The position numbers and the translations under genes are program-made. Source: Treponema sp. (lineage in GTDB: Bacteria > Spirochaetota > Spirochaetia > Treponematales > Breznakiellaceae). From it: a DNA stretch of 43,882 nucleotides. The notes below the pieces were generated by a model that searched no databases, was not told the DNA's origin, and saw only the letters and a list, made by a program, of their open reading frames with translations. The stretch spans positions 1 through 43,882 of the forward strand of contig WQXU01000022.1 of NCBI GenBank assembly GCA_009781635.1. The letters are read 5' to 3'. Shown one piece after another: positions 17,108 to 26,814 of the stretch (within the stretch, counting starts at the first letter, position 1; every line of letters begins with the position of its first letter).

Positions 17108-17950
17108 TTATTCTTCTGAATCGATGTTTATGATTTCCTCATCTTCATCGTCATCTTCGTATTCTTCATCTTCCATCTCATCAAGATCAGAGAGGGCTCC
17201 TGTATCTTCGGTATTGAAGTAATCTTCTTCGCCGTCTGCGGATTCTTCATAGTATAAAATGCGCGAACAATAAGGGCAAAAGACAAATTCCTCTCCAATC
17301 CGAACTTCGTTAGCAAACTGGACAGGAAGTATCATATGACAGCCCATGCATACATTTCCTTTAATCGCGATTATGCCAATACCCATCTTGTTTTTAATAA
17401 TCCTTTCAAATTTAAAGACAACTTCGGTATCAAGATTTTCTGTAAGTTTACTCTCTTTTTTTCTCAGGGTTTCTATTTGTTTATGTTTGTCATTTATTTC
17501 TGCTTCTATCTTTTTTCTGCGCTCTTCAAGTTCCTTTTCCTGATTGTCAATTAAAGAAGCCTGCTGTTTAATCTGCTCATCCAGTTCTGCAAGAATACGC
17601 TCTCTTTGCTGCAAGTCTTTGCGGTACTGCTGCTCTTTTTCAAATGCATCCTTAATTTCCTTGTCAAGCGCTTCATATTCTCTTTGGGTGCTGACGCTAT
17701 CCATGTTTTTTTCTGATTTTTCCCTTGCAGATTCAGCTTCAAAAAGCCTGTTTTTGTAATCCGCTTCTTCGGCTTTTACTTTTTCGTAGTCGGAATTTTT
17801 TTCGATGAAGGTTTTCTTTAACCTGGTTAAAAGTTCTTCCTGGGTTCCAAGCAGCTTGGGTATTTCCTGAATGCTTTTTTCAAGGCCGATTTTTTCATAG
17901 ATGATCTCCTGCAAGGATCGCAGTTTATCTAAATCATTCTCAGTTACCAT
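17108..17950 (-). CDS. Zinc-ribbon coiled-coil protein, CT398/DUF164 family
   Basis: The 280-residue protein is a long antiparallel coiled coil (about 1-190) followed by a C4 zinc ribbon with C-x2-C pairs in NVCMGCHMIL and FCPYCSRILYY. It ends in a very acidic tail (EYEDDDEDEEIINIDSEE). Members of this family (Chlamydia CT398) have been linked to sigma-54 and secretion functions, but the molecular role here is not known. It follows rpoD on the same strand after 71 nt. Its stop codon is only 5 nt from the rnpB 3' end, so the two transcripts converge tightly. GGAGGG precedes the ATG at a longish spacing of about 9 nt. Confidence 0.82.
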   Translation of the reverse strand: MVTENDLDKLRSLQEIIYEKIGLEKSIQEIPKLLGTQEELLTRLKKTFIEKNSDYEKVKAEEADYKNRLFEAESAREKSEKNMDSVSTQREYEALDKEIKDAFEKEQQYRKDLQQRERILAELDEQIKQQASLIDNQEKELEERRKKIEAEINDKHKQIETLRKKESKLTENLDTEVVFKFERIIKNKMGIGIIAIKGNVCMGCHMILPVQFANEVRIGEEFVFCPYCSRILYYEESADGEEDYFNTEDTGALSDLDEMEDEEYEDDDEDEEIINIDSEE

Positions 17951-18021
17951 AGTCTAAATCCCTCCACAATAATTATAATGTCCTATACTTGTATTTCGTC
18001 CGTTCTACAGACAGATTCTGA

Positions 18022-19905
18022 TTAATGGTCTAAATAATCCTTTAACCTGCGGCTTCTCTTCGGATGCCTCAGCCGCCGCAGCGCTTTTGCTTCTATCTGT
18101 CTTATCCTTTCACGTGTTACATTAAAATACAAGCCTACTTCCTCAAGAGTAAGTGAATATCCGTCATCAAGGCCGAAGCGCATCTTTAAAACTTCCTGTT
18201 CGCGCGCAGGAAGCGTGGAAAGAACGCCTCCAAGCTGTTCCTGAAGCACCTTAAAGGCCGTCTGGTTTGCGGGGTTTTCTACATCCTTATCTTCGATGAA
18301 ATCGCCCAAAAGCGAATCTTCTTCCTCGCCTATCGGGGTTTCAAGGCTAATTGGTTCACGCGCGACATTTTTTACAGATTTGACCCTCAGCGCAGTCCAG
18401 CCGAGTTTTTCTGCAATTTCTTCATCGGTAGGTTCGCGTCCCAGGGACTGCAGAAGCTGCCTTGATTCTCTTACAACCTTGTTGATTTGTTCAATCATGT
18501 GTACAGGTACGCGTATTGTTCTTGCCTGGTCAGATATAGACCTTGTAATTGCCTGCCTTATCCACCATGTTGCATATGTAGAAAACTTAAATCCCTTCTG
18601 GTATTCAAACTTTTCTACTGCTTTTATAAGGCCGATATTCCCTTCCTGTACAAGATCAAAAAAGTGAAGGCCCCTGTTTGTATACTTTTTTGCAATTGAA
18701 ACAACAAGCCTTAAATTTGCCCTTATAAGCTTGTCTTTTGCGTTTTTCATCATTACTCGGCCGTGGTAAATCTCGGCTGCCATCTGATTTATGCTGTCAA
18801 TGGATTCTTCAAACTCGGCTTCCATGGCCTTAAGCTTTTTCTCCGTTACCTGCACAAGCCTTATTTTTTCTTTTATCTCATCTGATGAAAGGCCAAGTTC
18901 ATTTTCAAGTTTTTCCCTTTCTACTTTGATTGTAAGGAATCTTCCGAGCGTGCGAAGCTCTTTTAATGAACCTACTTTAAGGTGTTTTTCAAGGCGTTCC
19001 TGTTCTTTTATGTAGCGTTTTATTTTTTTTGAAGCGATTATAAATTTGTCGGAGAATGCCTGTATTTCATCCTGATGCAGCTGCGTATTTTTTACCGTTT
19101 TCATAATACGCTTTCTGATGTTTGAGCAGTCCTTGTCTTCTTTATAATCCAAATCCTTTGCGATAAGCTGTTTTTTTAATTCCATGTAATTTCTTAAATC
19201 AACCTGTATTGCGCGTAAGGTATCCTTGTAAAATTGATTTAATCTGCGGTACTCTGTCATGTGCTCTGTTATTTCTTTTTTTGAAAGATTAAGTTCACGC
19301 ATGTCTTTTTTGGAAAATGCCTTTTGCGCAATTACATAAAACTCGGGTATTACCATCCCTGATCTTTTGATTACATTTTTTACAATATTTTCGCCTTCTT
19401 CCATCTGCTTTGAAAGTTCTATTTCCTGCTCGGCAGTCAATAAATGCTCTCTTCCTATTTCACGCAGATAAAGTCTTATAGGATCATCAACAAGAGATGA
19501 TTCCTTGTCAGTTCCGGCGGCAGCCCTGCTCTTCTTGGCGGATTCCTGATTCTTTTTTGCATCAGCCTCATCTTCTTCAGATGCGTTTTCCTCTTCTACA
19601 AGCTGGACATGATTGGCTTCAAGAAGGGCAAGCACTTGCTCTATTTTATCCGAGTTTGTTATGTGCTCAGGAAGAAAATCAGAAAGTTCTTCATATGAAA
19701 GAGTCTTTTTTATTTTTGCGAATTCAAGCAATTTTATAATGGCAGGATCCATAGCTCCGGCTTCACCGTCAACCAATGAAATACCATTATTTTCTTCTGT
19801 CGCATCCGGTTTTATTTTTATGTTTTTTCTTTGTACAGGCTTACTGTAAAAATACTTTATAAGAGGCTGTATATTTTTGCATCTTAATTTAATAAAATTC
19901 TGCAT
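18022..19905 (-). CDS. rpoD: Primary sigma factor RpoD (sigma-70)
   Basis: RpoD directs RNA polymerase to housekeeping promoters. The 627-residue protein has region 1.1, an acidic linker, region 1.2 ([22 protein letters not shown]) and a long non-conserved region. Region 2 includes [27 protein letters not shown] and the -10 recognition helix with [14 protein letters not shown]. Regions 3 and 4 follow, with helix-turn-helix [21 protein letters not shown] (shown in part) for the -35. The first 51 residues before [12 protein letters not shown] look atypical. The ATG at 19905 has an upstream GGAAGGG, but an internal start is possible. It starts 3 nt after dnaG, a classic macromolecular-synthesis arrangement. 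Confidence 0.95.
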   Translation of the reverse strand: MQNFIKLRCKNIQPLIKYFYSKPVQRKNIKIKPDATEENNGISLVDGEAGAMDPAIIKLLEFAKIKKTLSYEELSDFLPEHITNSDKIEQVLALLEANHVQLVEEENASEEDEADAKKNQESAKKSRAAAGTDKESSLVDDPIRLYLREIGREHLLTAEQEIELSKQMEEGENIVKNVIKRSGMVIPEFYVIAQKAFSKKDMRELNLSKKEITEHMTEYRRLNQFYKDTLRAIQVDLRNYMELKKQLIAKDLDYKEDKDCSNIRKRIMKTVKNTQLHQDEIQAFSDKFIIASKKIKRYIKEQERLEKHLKVGSLKELRTLGRFLTIKVEREKLENELGLSSDEIKEKIRLVQVTEKKLKAMEAEFEESIDSINQMAAEIYHGRVMMKNAKDKLIRANLRLVVSIAKKYTNRGLHFFDLVQEGNIGLIKAVEKFEYQKGFKFSTYATWWIRQAITRSISDQARTIRVPVHMIEQINKVVRESRQLLQSLGREPTDEEIAEKLGWTALRVKSVKNVAREPISLETPIGEEEDSLLGDFIEDKDVENPANQTAFKVLQEQLGGVLSTLPAREQEVLKMRFGLDDGYSLTLEEVGLYFNVTRERIRQIEAKALRRLRHPKRSRRLKDYLDH

Positions 19906-19908
19906 TAA

Positions 19909-21768
19909 CTATTTCCCTTCCAGCTCCCTGATCTGGGAATCGATATGTAATTTTTCCGCAAGTAATTCATCAATATAGATTAAATTTCCATCTTTGCGCT
20001 CGCTTTCCCGCATCTGCGCATTAATCTCCAAAAGTCTTTTTTCAAGTCTTTTCTTTTTTATTTTTTTTATTCCATCCTCCATGAATTTCTGCGAATCACC
20101 CTTGAACTCGCCGGATGTTCCCCTCTCTGCAATATAATTGCGCAATGACTCATCATTAATTCTGGCCAAAAGAGAGTCTGTTCCGCTCTGGTCATGTATA
20201 TAACATTCTTCCAGAGCGATAAAAAGTTCCTTAGCCGCAGGATCATCAATTTCCCTTATCTCCAAAGCACTGCGCAATTGCCTGTACAATTCCATATTAA
20301 ATGCAACGATAGTAAGAAGACTAAGTTCGGCATTTCTTTTTATTTTAAAATTATTCTTTGCCGAAGATTCAGTTTTATTTATATTAACGTCCTGGTACTT
20401 TTTGGAATTACCCCCTGATTTCCATTGTAAATAATCCTTTTGCACCGCACTGCGCTGTATTTTATAAATATCTGCGATCCTTGTGATACTGTCAGATATT
20501 TCAACTTCAGAATCCAGCGAATCAAGATACGGAAACATAAAAGCTGCCGCACGATTAATATCACCTTCTGTTGAAACATACTGAAGCTTGCCGCGCAAAA
20601 TAAGGTACTCAAAATCATTTATAGTAAATTCCAGGGTTTTTTTCAATACCTCAGGGCCGAATTTTTGCAAAATATCCGCAGGATCCTTGTAATTAACGGT
20701 TTTTTCACCAGAGATTTCATCTTTTAGGCCTTCCTGTAAATCAGAAAGCATACAGGAAAGACCATTTTTACGGCATGTAATTATTGCCTTGTATGCGGCT
20801 TTCTGGCCTGCCTCATCACTGTCAAAAATAAGAATAACTTTATCAACCCAGCGTCTTAGCCAGCCTGCCTGTTCATCTGTAAAGGATGTTCCTAAAGGCG
20901 CCACAGCATTTACAATTCCCGCCTGATGCAGTGCCATTACGTCCATATAACCTTCCGCAAGATAAACGCTTTTTTTCTGCCTCATTTCATTCTTTGCAAG
21001 ATCTATCGCAAAAAGAGTCTGCCCTTTTTTGTATATCTCCGTTTCCGGCGAGTTTATATATTTTGGAGGCTCTCTTCCGTCAGGCTGAACGGCAGCTGGC
21101 AGCGCTCTTCCGCCAAAGGCAACGATTCTTCCCTGTCTGTCTGTTATTGGAAACATCAATCTTCCGGAAAACAATGAGAATGTTTTGTAATTGGAAGAAA
21201 AGAGTCCTGATTTTTCCAAAAAATCATTTGAATATCCTTTTTGCCTCAGAAAATTATGAAGAAAATCCCTGTCTACAGGAGAAAAACCAAGTTTGAAAAG
21301 ACTGATTATCTCCTGCGAAAAACCTCTTTTTAATATATATGAAAGCGCTTCTTTCCCGGCTTCTTTTTCATGTAAAAAATGCATGAATGTATTTGTAGTT
21401 CTGCGGTACAATTCAAAAAGCTCTTCTTTTAAAGAGCTGTCATTTTCAATCTTACTATAGCTTCCTTCTTCGTAAACAATTTCTATTCCAATTTTACGCG
21501 CCAGACTTTTTATCGCCTCCGGATATGTAAGCTTGTCCATTTCCATAACAAAATTGATAATGCTCCCGCCCTTGCCGCAGCCAAAGCAATGGTACATTTT
21601 TAAATCCGGATCCACTTTAAATGAGGGCGTTTTTTCCTGTCCTCCGCCGTGAAAAGGACATCTTCCCCAAAAACGTCCGCCTTTTTTTTCAAGCCTTACA
21701 TAATCGCCGACAACAGAGATTGCATCAAGGCGTGTATTTACTTCATCAATTGTTGATTTTGCTATCAC
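19909..21768 (-). CDS. dnaG: DNA primase
   Basis: DnaG makes RNA primers at the replication fork. The 619-residue protein has the CHC2 zinc finger (C37, H40, C61, C64 in CPFH and YHCFGCGKGG). The TOPRIM catalytic domain follows (AEGYMDVMALHQAG and ILIFDSDEAGQKAA hold the metal-binding Glu and Asp residues). A C-terminal DnaB-interaction domain ends the protein. The start is GTG at 21768, preceded by AGAGG. It lies between mltG and rpoD with short gaps. Confidence 0.95.
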   Translation of the reverse strand: MIAKSTIDEVNTRLDAISVVGDYVRLEKKGGRFWGRCPFHGGGQEKTPSFKVDPDLKMYHCFGCGKGGSIINFVMEMDKLTYPEAIKSLARKIGIEIVYEEGSYSKIENDSSLKEELFELYRRTTNTFMHFLHEKEAGKEALSYILKRGFSQEIISLFKLGFSPVDRDFLHNFLRQKGYSNDFLEKSGLFSSNYKTFSLFSGRLMFPITDRQGRIVAFGGRALPAAVQPDGREPPKYINSPETEIYKKGQTLFAIDLAKNEMRQKKSVYLAEGYMDVMALHQAGIVNAVAPLGTSFTDEQAGWLRRWVDKVILIFDSDEAGQKAAYKAIITCRKNGLSCMLSDLQEGLKDEISGEKTVNYKDPADILQKFGPEVLKKTLEFTINDFEYLILRGKLQYVSTEGDINRAAAFMFPYLDSLDSEVEISDSITRIADIYKIQRSAVQKDYLQWKSGGNSKKYQDVNINKTESSAKNNFKIKRNAELSLLTIVAFNMELYRQLRSALEIREIDDPAAKELFIALEECYIHDQSGTDSLLARINDESLRNYIAERGTSGEFKGDSQKFMEDGIKKIKKKRLEKRLLEINAQMRESERKDGNLIYIDELLAEKLHIDSQIRELEGK

Positions 21769-21784
21769 AAAATAAACCTCTTTA

Positions 21785-22894
21785 TCAGGGCCATGAAGGT
21801 TTTGTAAATAGCTGGCCTGCTCTTATATGTTCATCATGAGTTCTGGAAAAGTAATGCCTTCCGCTTGCAACATCCGCAAGCCGGAAATATAAAAAGTTAG
21901 TTCTTTCCGGATACATTGCAGCGTTAAGGGAAACAAATCCTGGAGCTGAAATCGGCCCCGGCGGCAAACCGCGGTGTATGTATGTGTTGTACGGATTACG
22001 TATCTGCAGATCCTGATTTAGAATAACATTTGGATGAGGTCTGCCGAGTATTTCTGTAATGATATACTCTACAGTCGCGCATGATTGCAGCCCCATATTT
22101 ATTCTTAAACGGTTAAAAAAAACACCGGCCATTAAAGGCGCTTCATCCGGAATTCTGTATTCACGTTCAACAATGGATGCTATTATTACTTTTTCGTTTA
22201 GTTCCAACGCAGTAAATACATGATATGAAGGATATATGGTTTCCAGCCTTTCAAAAAAGTTATCCGCCATTTTTCTTACAACCTGATCCGCGGGAAAATC
22301 CTTCGGGAAAAAATATGTATCCGGAAAAAGATAGCCTTCCATTGTCTGATTCGGTATACCGTATTCTCTTACAATCGAAAGGTCTCTTGCCGAAGCAATA
22401 AAACTTGAAGCTGAACATATGCCTGCATCTTCCAGTATTATTGACGCTCTTCTTATCGTTACTCCTTCCGGAATTGTAACGCTGTGAAGTATTTCTCTCC
22501 CGGAAACCAAAAGACGGTGAATTGCAAGTATGCTTGCAGGCATTTCAATTCTGTATGTACCCATTTTAATATGCTGATTACTGATACGGCAAAGTACATT
22601 CCAGATATGCCTGTTATTTATAAGGCCTGTTCTTTCCAGCCGAAGTCCTACAGACTGGGAAGTTTCTCCTCTTCTTACTTCAATTAAATAACTGCCGTCT
22701 TCATCCTGTTTTATGGCATCAAAATCTGATATATTATTATTCCTTTGCATATTCTGCGAAGGATAGTTAAAATACATTACTGCGCCCAAAGCCAATGTTA
22801 TAAAAATGACAGATAACGCAACCAGAAAGGAAAATATTCCGAAAAATACCGAGAAAAATGATTTTTTTTTCTTTTTATGTTTCACTTTTGCCAA
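21785..22894 (-). CDS. mltG: Endolytic murein transglycosylase MltG
   Basis: MltG cuts nascent glycan strands at the inner membrane and is thought to set strand length. The protein has a lysine-rich cytoplasmic tail, one transmembrane helix (FSVFFGIFSFLVALSVIFI) and a LysM-like segment. The YceG/MltG catalytic region carries KVIIASIVEREYRIPDEAPLM, which holds the catalytic Glu, then VFFNRLRINMGLQSCATVEYI (shown in part) and NPYNTYIHRGLPPGPISAPG. I start it at TTG 22892-22894 because GGGAGAG lies 6 nt upstream. An in-frame ATG at 22957 would overlap the upstream gene by 26 nt and lacks a ribosome binding site. Confidence 0.88.
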   Translation of the reverse strand: MAKVKHKKKKKSFFSVFFGIFSFLVALSVIFITLALGAVMYFNYPSQNMQRNNNISDFDAIKQDEDGSYLIEVRRGETSQSVGLRLERTGLINNRHIWNVLCRISNQHIKMGTYRIEMPASILAIHRLLVSGREILHSVTIPEGVTIRRASIILEDAGICSASSFIASARDLSIVREYGIPNQTMEGYLFPDTYFFPKDFPADQVVRKMADNFFERLETIYPSYHVFTALELNEKVIIASIVEREYRIPDEAPLMAGVFFNRLRINMGLQSCATVEYIITEILGRPHPNVILNQDLQIRNPYNTYIHRGLPPGPISAPGFVSLNAAMYPERTNFLYFRLADVASGRHYFSRTHDEHIRAGQLFTKPSWP

Positions 22895-22931
22895 TTTCCG
22901 CTCTCCCTCCCCGGATTGCTCCAAAGAGCGT

Positions 22932-23879
22932 TTAAATTGATATTTCCAAACCCTCATAAGCGAGGGTTAATTCGATTCCTTTTAGATTCATTCTCTCCAA
23001 ATACCATTTTGCAGACTGTAGAATCCCGTAAAGTTTCTGATCATCGTATGTAGGATCATGATGAAACATTACCATGTGCTTGATATTCCAGTTAGCTGAA
23101 AAGTCTACAGCAAGGCTGAATGCGCTGTGACCCCAGTTGTATTTTTCGATTGCTTCTCCAAGTGTGTACTGGCAGTCAATGACAATCAGGTCGGCGTCTT
23201 TAAAGAAGGCTGTGTTTTCTTCGTTCTTTATAAAATCCCCTGATGTCAGCTCTGTATCTGTCGCATAAATAAAACGCTTTCCGTTTTCGCAAACGCAGTA
23301 AGCGTAAGATCCGCCAGGGTGGTTCATTTTCTTTGCGCTGACGCTGCGCCCGCAGATATCAACATCATTTTCCATGTAATGAAATGTTTTTGCAGACCCC
23401 ATAAGATCAAGATGAACCGGAAAATAAGGAGGAAGCATCTGTCCTCTTAAGACCTGTTCAAGACCGCCAACAGGTGAATAAAAATCAATTTTCACGGCAG
23501 GATTATAACAGGGCGCAAAAAACGGCAAACCCTGAAGATGATCCCAATGAAAATGAGATAGAAAAACATGGAATTGATTTATCTTTCTTTTTTCATGCGC
23601 CTGCTCCATTCCAAGTTCCCGCAAGCCGGAGCCGCAGTCAAAAACAATACAACTGCTGCTATTGCTGTCTTCAAAATCGACGCTCACACAGGGGCTGTTT
23701 CCGCCTACAGTGCCGAATAACCATGGAGGAAGCCCTGCAAGAAAACGTTCTCTTGTTTCTGCGTTTTCAAGGTCTTCAGGCGTTATTTGCTCCACAATCG
23801 CAGATATTTTACTTTTGATCCGGGAAGGCGAAGTTGGTGTGGGAATAGAGCCGCGAACTCCCCAAAACTTGATATTCAT
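22932..23879 (-). CDS. Metallo-beta-lactamase-fold hydrolase
   Basis: The 315-residue protein begins with MNIKFWGVRGSIPTP, typical of phosphodiesterase-like MBL proteins. It carries the dinuclear metal motif HFHWDH (H109, H111, D113, H114), with further ligands in NHPGGSYAY, ATDTE and HHD. Substrate is unknown; relatives include cyclic-nucleotide and phosphoribosyl phosphodiesterases. GGGGGAG precedes the ATG, which overlaps the ykgJ-like stop as TAATG, so the two are coupled. Confidence 0.82.
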   Translation of the reverse strand: MNIKFWGVRGSIPTPTSPSRIKSKISAIVEQITPEDLENAETRERFLAGLPPWLFGTVGGNSPCVSVDFEDSNSSSCIVFDCGSGLRELGMEQAHEKRKINQFHVFLSHFHWDHLQGLPFFAPCYNPAVKIDFYSPVGGLEQVLRGQMLPPYFPVHLDLMGSAKTFHYMENDVDICGRSVSAKKMNHPGGSYAYCVCENGKRFIYATDTELTSGDFIKNEENTAFFKDADLIVIDCQYTLGEAIEKYNWGHSAFSLAVDFSANWNIKHMVMFHHDPTYDDQKLYGILQSAKWYLERMNLKGIELTLAYEGLEISI

Positions 23880-24376
23880 TATTCTCCCCCTGTACTGCGG
23901 AAACTTCGCTTTTCTATACCGGATTTAAACGCTTCTCTTTTAATTATCGGCTGCTGATCGCGCATCTTCATATTTTCATTTATTTCATTTTTGGTATGCA
24001 ATTTCCCCTGATTTATCCCCGGACAGCCGGAAGCTGCCAATTCCCAGTTTTCGCAGGAGGATACGATTGATTCCCAAAACGGAAAAGTAACACACTGAAG
24101 AGGCCTTGAATCATAGACAGTACAGCCGCAAACTCCCCATAAAATGCAGTCTTTGTTGGATTTTTCCTTTAAAGAAAGGACTTCTTCCCCCCTGAAGTCT
24201 GTAACCCAGCGGCAATAAAGATTTAAAAGCACATTTGTGTCAATTTTTAGCGCTGAAGCAAGACTATTCATATCATTTTCTGATAAAAATACAAAACCTG
24301 CGTCATACCGGCAGCAGGATGAACATCTTTTACATGAAAATTTTAAGCCTGATGCATAAAATGGCAATTTTTTCAT
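23879..24376 (-). CDS. YkgJ-family cysteine-cluster protein
   Basis: The 165-residue protein has the Cys cluster FSCKRCSSCCR near the N-terminus (C15, C18, C21, C22) and further Cys residues (CILWGVCGC, SRPLQC). These define the YkgJ/UPF0153 putative zinc- or iron-cluster family of unknown reaction. I start it at the ATG at 24374-24376. A TTG at 24415 in frame coincides with the -35 box of the promoter and cannot be in the mRNA if that promoter is used. The ATG lies 10 nt after TATAAT with no ribosome binding site, so the message would be nearly leaderless. It heads the run to rpoD. Confidence 0.8.
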   Translation of the reverse strand: MKKLPFYASGLKFSCKRCSSCCRYDAGFVFLSENDMNSLASALKIDTNVLLNLYCRWVTDFRGEEVLSLKEKSNKDCILWGVCGCTVYDSRPLQCVTFPFWESIVSSCENWELAASGCPGINQGKLHTKNEINENMKMRDQQPIIKREAFKSGIEKRSFRSTGGE

Positions 24377-24386
24377 TAGTAGGGCG

Positions 24387-24415
24387 ATTATATCACTGTG
24401 TTTAAGTTTTATCAA
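24387..24415 (-). promoter_or_regulatory. Promoter of the ykgJ-MBL-mltG-dnaG-rpoD run
   Basis: On the minus strand TTGATA (24410-24415) and a perfect TATAAT (24387-24392) are 17 nt apart. Ten nucleotides separate the -10 from the ATG at 24376. Confidence 0.7.
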
Positions 24416-24435
24416 TATGCGTACAGGTATTTTAT

Positions 24436-24464
24436 TTTACAATTATTTATTATATAATTATAAT
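24436..24464 (+). promoter_or_regulatory. Promoter of the small secreted TPR gene
   Basis: TTTACA (24436-24441) and TATAAT (24459-24464) are 17 nt apart. Transcription would begin near 24471, giving a leader of about 37 nt that contains CAGGAG. It is back to back with the ykgJ promoter. Confidence 0.6.
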
Positions 24465-24507
24465 AAGCAGTTTAATGACTTGCTCCGGCCTTAACACAGG
24501 AGATTCC

Positions 24508-24951
24508 ATGAAAAAAGTGATTCTGTTTTTTATATGTCTTAATATTACAGCTCTTTTCAGCGCGCATGCACAGCCGCATTACAATCACTTTGCCCTTGAG
24601 CATTTAAGAAACAGTCTTGATTACCTTATGCAGGGTGATTATTATAACGCAGTAATTTCAAGCAATCAGCTTATAAGAATAGATCCCAATTCGGCCATTA
24701 ACTATATAATAAGGGCCAGGGCCTTTTATGAAATGAACGAATATGACAGGGTTATTTTAGACTGTAACCACGCTATAAGGCTTGACAGAAACAATGCTGC
24801 AGCTTATACAATTCGCGGAAACGCGCATGGTAAGAAAGGCGATTTTACATTGGCTATTTCAGACTGGCAGGCTGCCATAAGAATAAACCCGGGTATTTCA
24901 GAAGCTGCGCATAATATTGAACTGGCGCGTCAGCAGCAGGAAAAACAGTAA
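24508..24951 (+). CDS. Small secreted TPR protein
   Basis: The 147-residue protein has a signal peptide (MKKVILFFICLNITALFSAHA) with a likely cut after AHA. About three tetratricopeptide repeats fill the rest (GDYYNAVISSNQLIRIDP, NEYDRVILDCNHAIRLD, GDFTLAISDWQAAIRINP). CAGGAG lies 5 nt before the ATG; an in-frame start at 24475 is less likely. It stands alone on the plus strand and ends 1 nt from the purD stop. The function is probably periplasmic protein interaction; no family-level role is recognised. Confidence 0.82.
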   Translation: MKKVILFFICLNITALFSAHAQPHYNHFALEHLRNSLDYLMQGDYYNAVISSNQLIRIDPNSAINYIIRARAFYEMNEYDRVILDCNHAIRLDRNNAAAYTIRGNAHGKKGDFTLAISDWQAAIRINPGISEAAHNIELARQQQEKQ

Positions 24952-24952
24952 T

Positions 24953-26221
24953 TTAGTGCCTTCCAATATCCTTACGGTAATGCATTCCCTCAAAGGAAAC
25001 TAAACCGGCCGCCCTGTAAGCTTTTTCAAGGGCAGTTTCCAAAGACGAGCCTGTTGCGCAGACACCCATAACTCGTCCCCCCGATGTCAGAAATGTCCCG
25101 TCTTTGTATTGTGTTCCCGCATGGAATATAAAGGCATCGCTTTCAATTTGTCCCTTAGCGTTTAATCCCTTAATTGCAATTCCTGTCTTAAAATCCGAAG
25201 GATAACCGCCGCTTGCAAGTACAATGCATGCAGAATGCTCATTCTTCCATTTTATTTCTATTTCATTCAATCTGCCGTCTGTAACAGCTTCAAAAATGTC
25301 AAAAAGGTCCGTCTCTAAAAGAGGAAGTATTGCCTGTGTTTCTGGATCTCCAAAACGGCAGTTATATTCAATAACATAAGGTCCTTTTTGTGTAAGCATA
25401 AGCCCAAAGTAAAGGCATCCCTTAAATAAAATACCCTCATTCTGCAAAGCGTTTATGGTTGGTTTAATTATTTTTTCCTCACAGACAGAGGCAATCTCCT
25501 TTGTGTAATAAGGATTCGGCGCAATCACACCCATTCCTCCTGTGTTTGGTCCAAGGTTTCCGTCATTAATGCGTTTGTGATCCATCGAAGAAATCATTGG
25601 CTTGATTGTTTTCCCGTCTGTGAATGCAAGTACTGTAACTTCCGGCCCTGTAAGAAACTCCTCTATTACAACACTGGAACCGCTGGAGCCGAATATCTTT
25701 TTACCCATCATTGATTCTATTGCATCCAGAGCTTCCCTTTGATTTTCCGCTATTATTACTCCCTTGCCGCGGGCAAGCCCGTCCGCTTTAATTACAAGAG
25801 GAAAATTTACAAAAACCGATTTTATATAATTGCATGCATCATTTGGATCTGTAAAAACTTCATAAGAGGCTGTGGGAATATTGTATTTTTTCATCAGGTT
25901 TTTTGAAAATATTTTGCTTCCCTCGATACGGGCTGCGCTCTTTGCGGGGCCAAAACAGCGAATTCCCTTTTCTTCCAGTGCGTCTGTCATGCCAAGAACA
26001 AGAGGATCATCAGGAGTTACAACAACATAGTCTATCGAATTCTTCAAAACAAAATCTGTCATACCATCGATATCAGTATCTTTTACAGGCACGCAGTGTG
26101 AATCGCATCCTGTTCCGCCGTTTCCCGGAGCACAGTAAATTGCGCTTATTCTCTTATTTCTTTGCAATGATTTTATTACAGCGTGTTCACGTCCTCCGCT
26201 TCCAATAACAAGTACTTTCAT
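24953..26221 (-). CDS. purD: Phosphoribosylamine-glycine ligase
   Basis: PurD (GARS) joins glycine to phosphoribosylamine with ATP, step 2 of purine synthesis. The 422-residue protein begins with the N-terminal MKVLVIGSGGREHAVIKSL. The ATP-grasp region includes VIKADGLARGKGVII, and GPNTGGMGVIAPNP and EYNCRFGDPETQAILPLL are family signatures. Length is normal. It is the last gene of the pur operon, overlapping purN by 4 nt, and converges on the small TPR gene with 1 nt between stops. Confidence 0.96.
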   Translation of the reverse strand: MKVLVIGSGGREHAVIKSLQRNKRISAIYCAPGNGGTGCDSHCVPVKDTDIDGMTDFVLKNSIDYVVVTPDDPLVLGMTDALEEKGIRCFGPAKSAARIEGSKIFSKNLMKKYNIPTASYEVFTDPNDACNYIKSVFVNFPLVIKADGLARGKGVIIAENQREALDAIESMMGKKIFGSSGSSVVIEEFLTGPEVTVLAFTDGKTIKPMISSMDHKRINDGNLGPNTGGMGVIAPNPYYTKEIASVCEEKIIKPTINALQNEGILFKGCLYFGLMLTQKGPYVIEYNCRFGDPETQAILPLLETDLFDIFEAVTDGRLNEIEIKWKNEHSACIVLASGGYPSDFKTGIAIKGLNAKGQIESDAFIFHAGTQYKDGTFLTSGGRVMGVCATGSSLETALEKAYRAAGLVSFEGMHYRKDIGRH

Positions 26222-26814
26222 GTTATTTCTCCCTTGCAGAACATTTCAATTGCTTCGCTTAGCAATACCCACTCCCCTTCCTGCATAACCCTTTTTTGTA
26301 AAATCTCCGCGCTGTCCTGCGGAAGAACATCAATTGCTTTTTGCAGAATTATTTTACCGCCGTCTATTATTTCATTTACAAAGTGAACGGTAGCTCCTGT
26401 TACTTTTACGCCTCTTTCCAAAACAGCTTTATGAACACGAAGTCCGTAAAAACCCTTTCCGCAAAAAGAGGGTATCAGGGAAGGATGCACATTGATTATC
26501 CTGTTTTTATAAGATTCAAGCACTCCCGGCCCCAAAACTGATAAAAATCCTGCAAGAACTACAAGGTCTATTTTATTTTCAGATAACGCTTTTGCAATTG
26601 CCCTGTCGTATTCAGGAAGATCTTCATATTTTTTTCTTTCTATTGTGATGTTTTTAATGCCTGCTTTTTCTGCCCGTTCAAGCGCCTTTGTGCCTGCTCT
26701 TGATGAAATAACCAAAGACAGTTCTGCGTTTGCAAACTTTCCTTCTCTTTTAGAATCAATTAAAGCCTGAAGATTTGTACCGCCTCCGCTTACAAGCACT
26801 GCAATTTTTATCAT
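26218..26814 (-). CDS. purN: Phosphoribosylglycinamide formyltransferase
   Basis: PurN transfers a formyl group from 10-formyl-tetrahydrofolate to GAR, step 3 of purine synthesis. The 198-residue protein has the N-terminal VLVSGGGTNLQALID and the active-site segment INVHPSLIPSF with the catalytic Asn and His. The VTGATVHFVNEIIDGG stretch holds the catalytic Asp. It overlaps purD and purM by 4 nt each, so translation is coupled along the operon. Confidence 0.95.
   Translation of the reverse strand: MIKIAVLVSGGGTNLQALIDSKREGKFANAELSLVISSRAGTKALERAEKAGIKNITIERKKYEDLPEYDRAIAKALSENKIDLVVLAGFLSVLGPGVLESYKNRIINVHPSLIPSFCGKGFYGLRVHKAVLERGVKVTGATVHFVNEIIDGGKIILQKAIDVLPQDSAEILQKRVMQEGEWVLLSEAIEMFCKGEIT

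Noticed and set aside
22895-22957. Longer mltG start at ATG 22957
   Set aside because: It overlaps the metallo-hydrolase gene, lacks a ribosome binding site, and the TTG at 22894 has a well-placed GGGAGAG.
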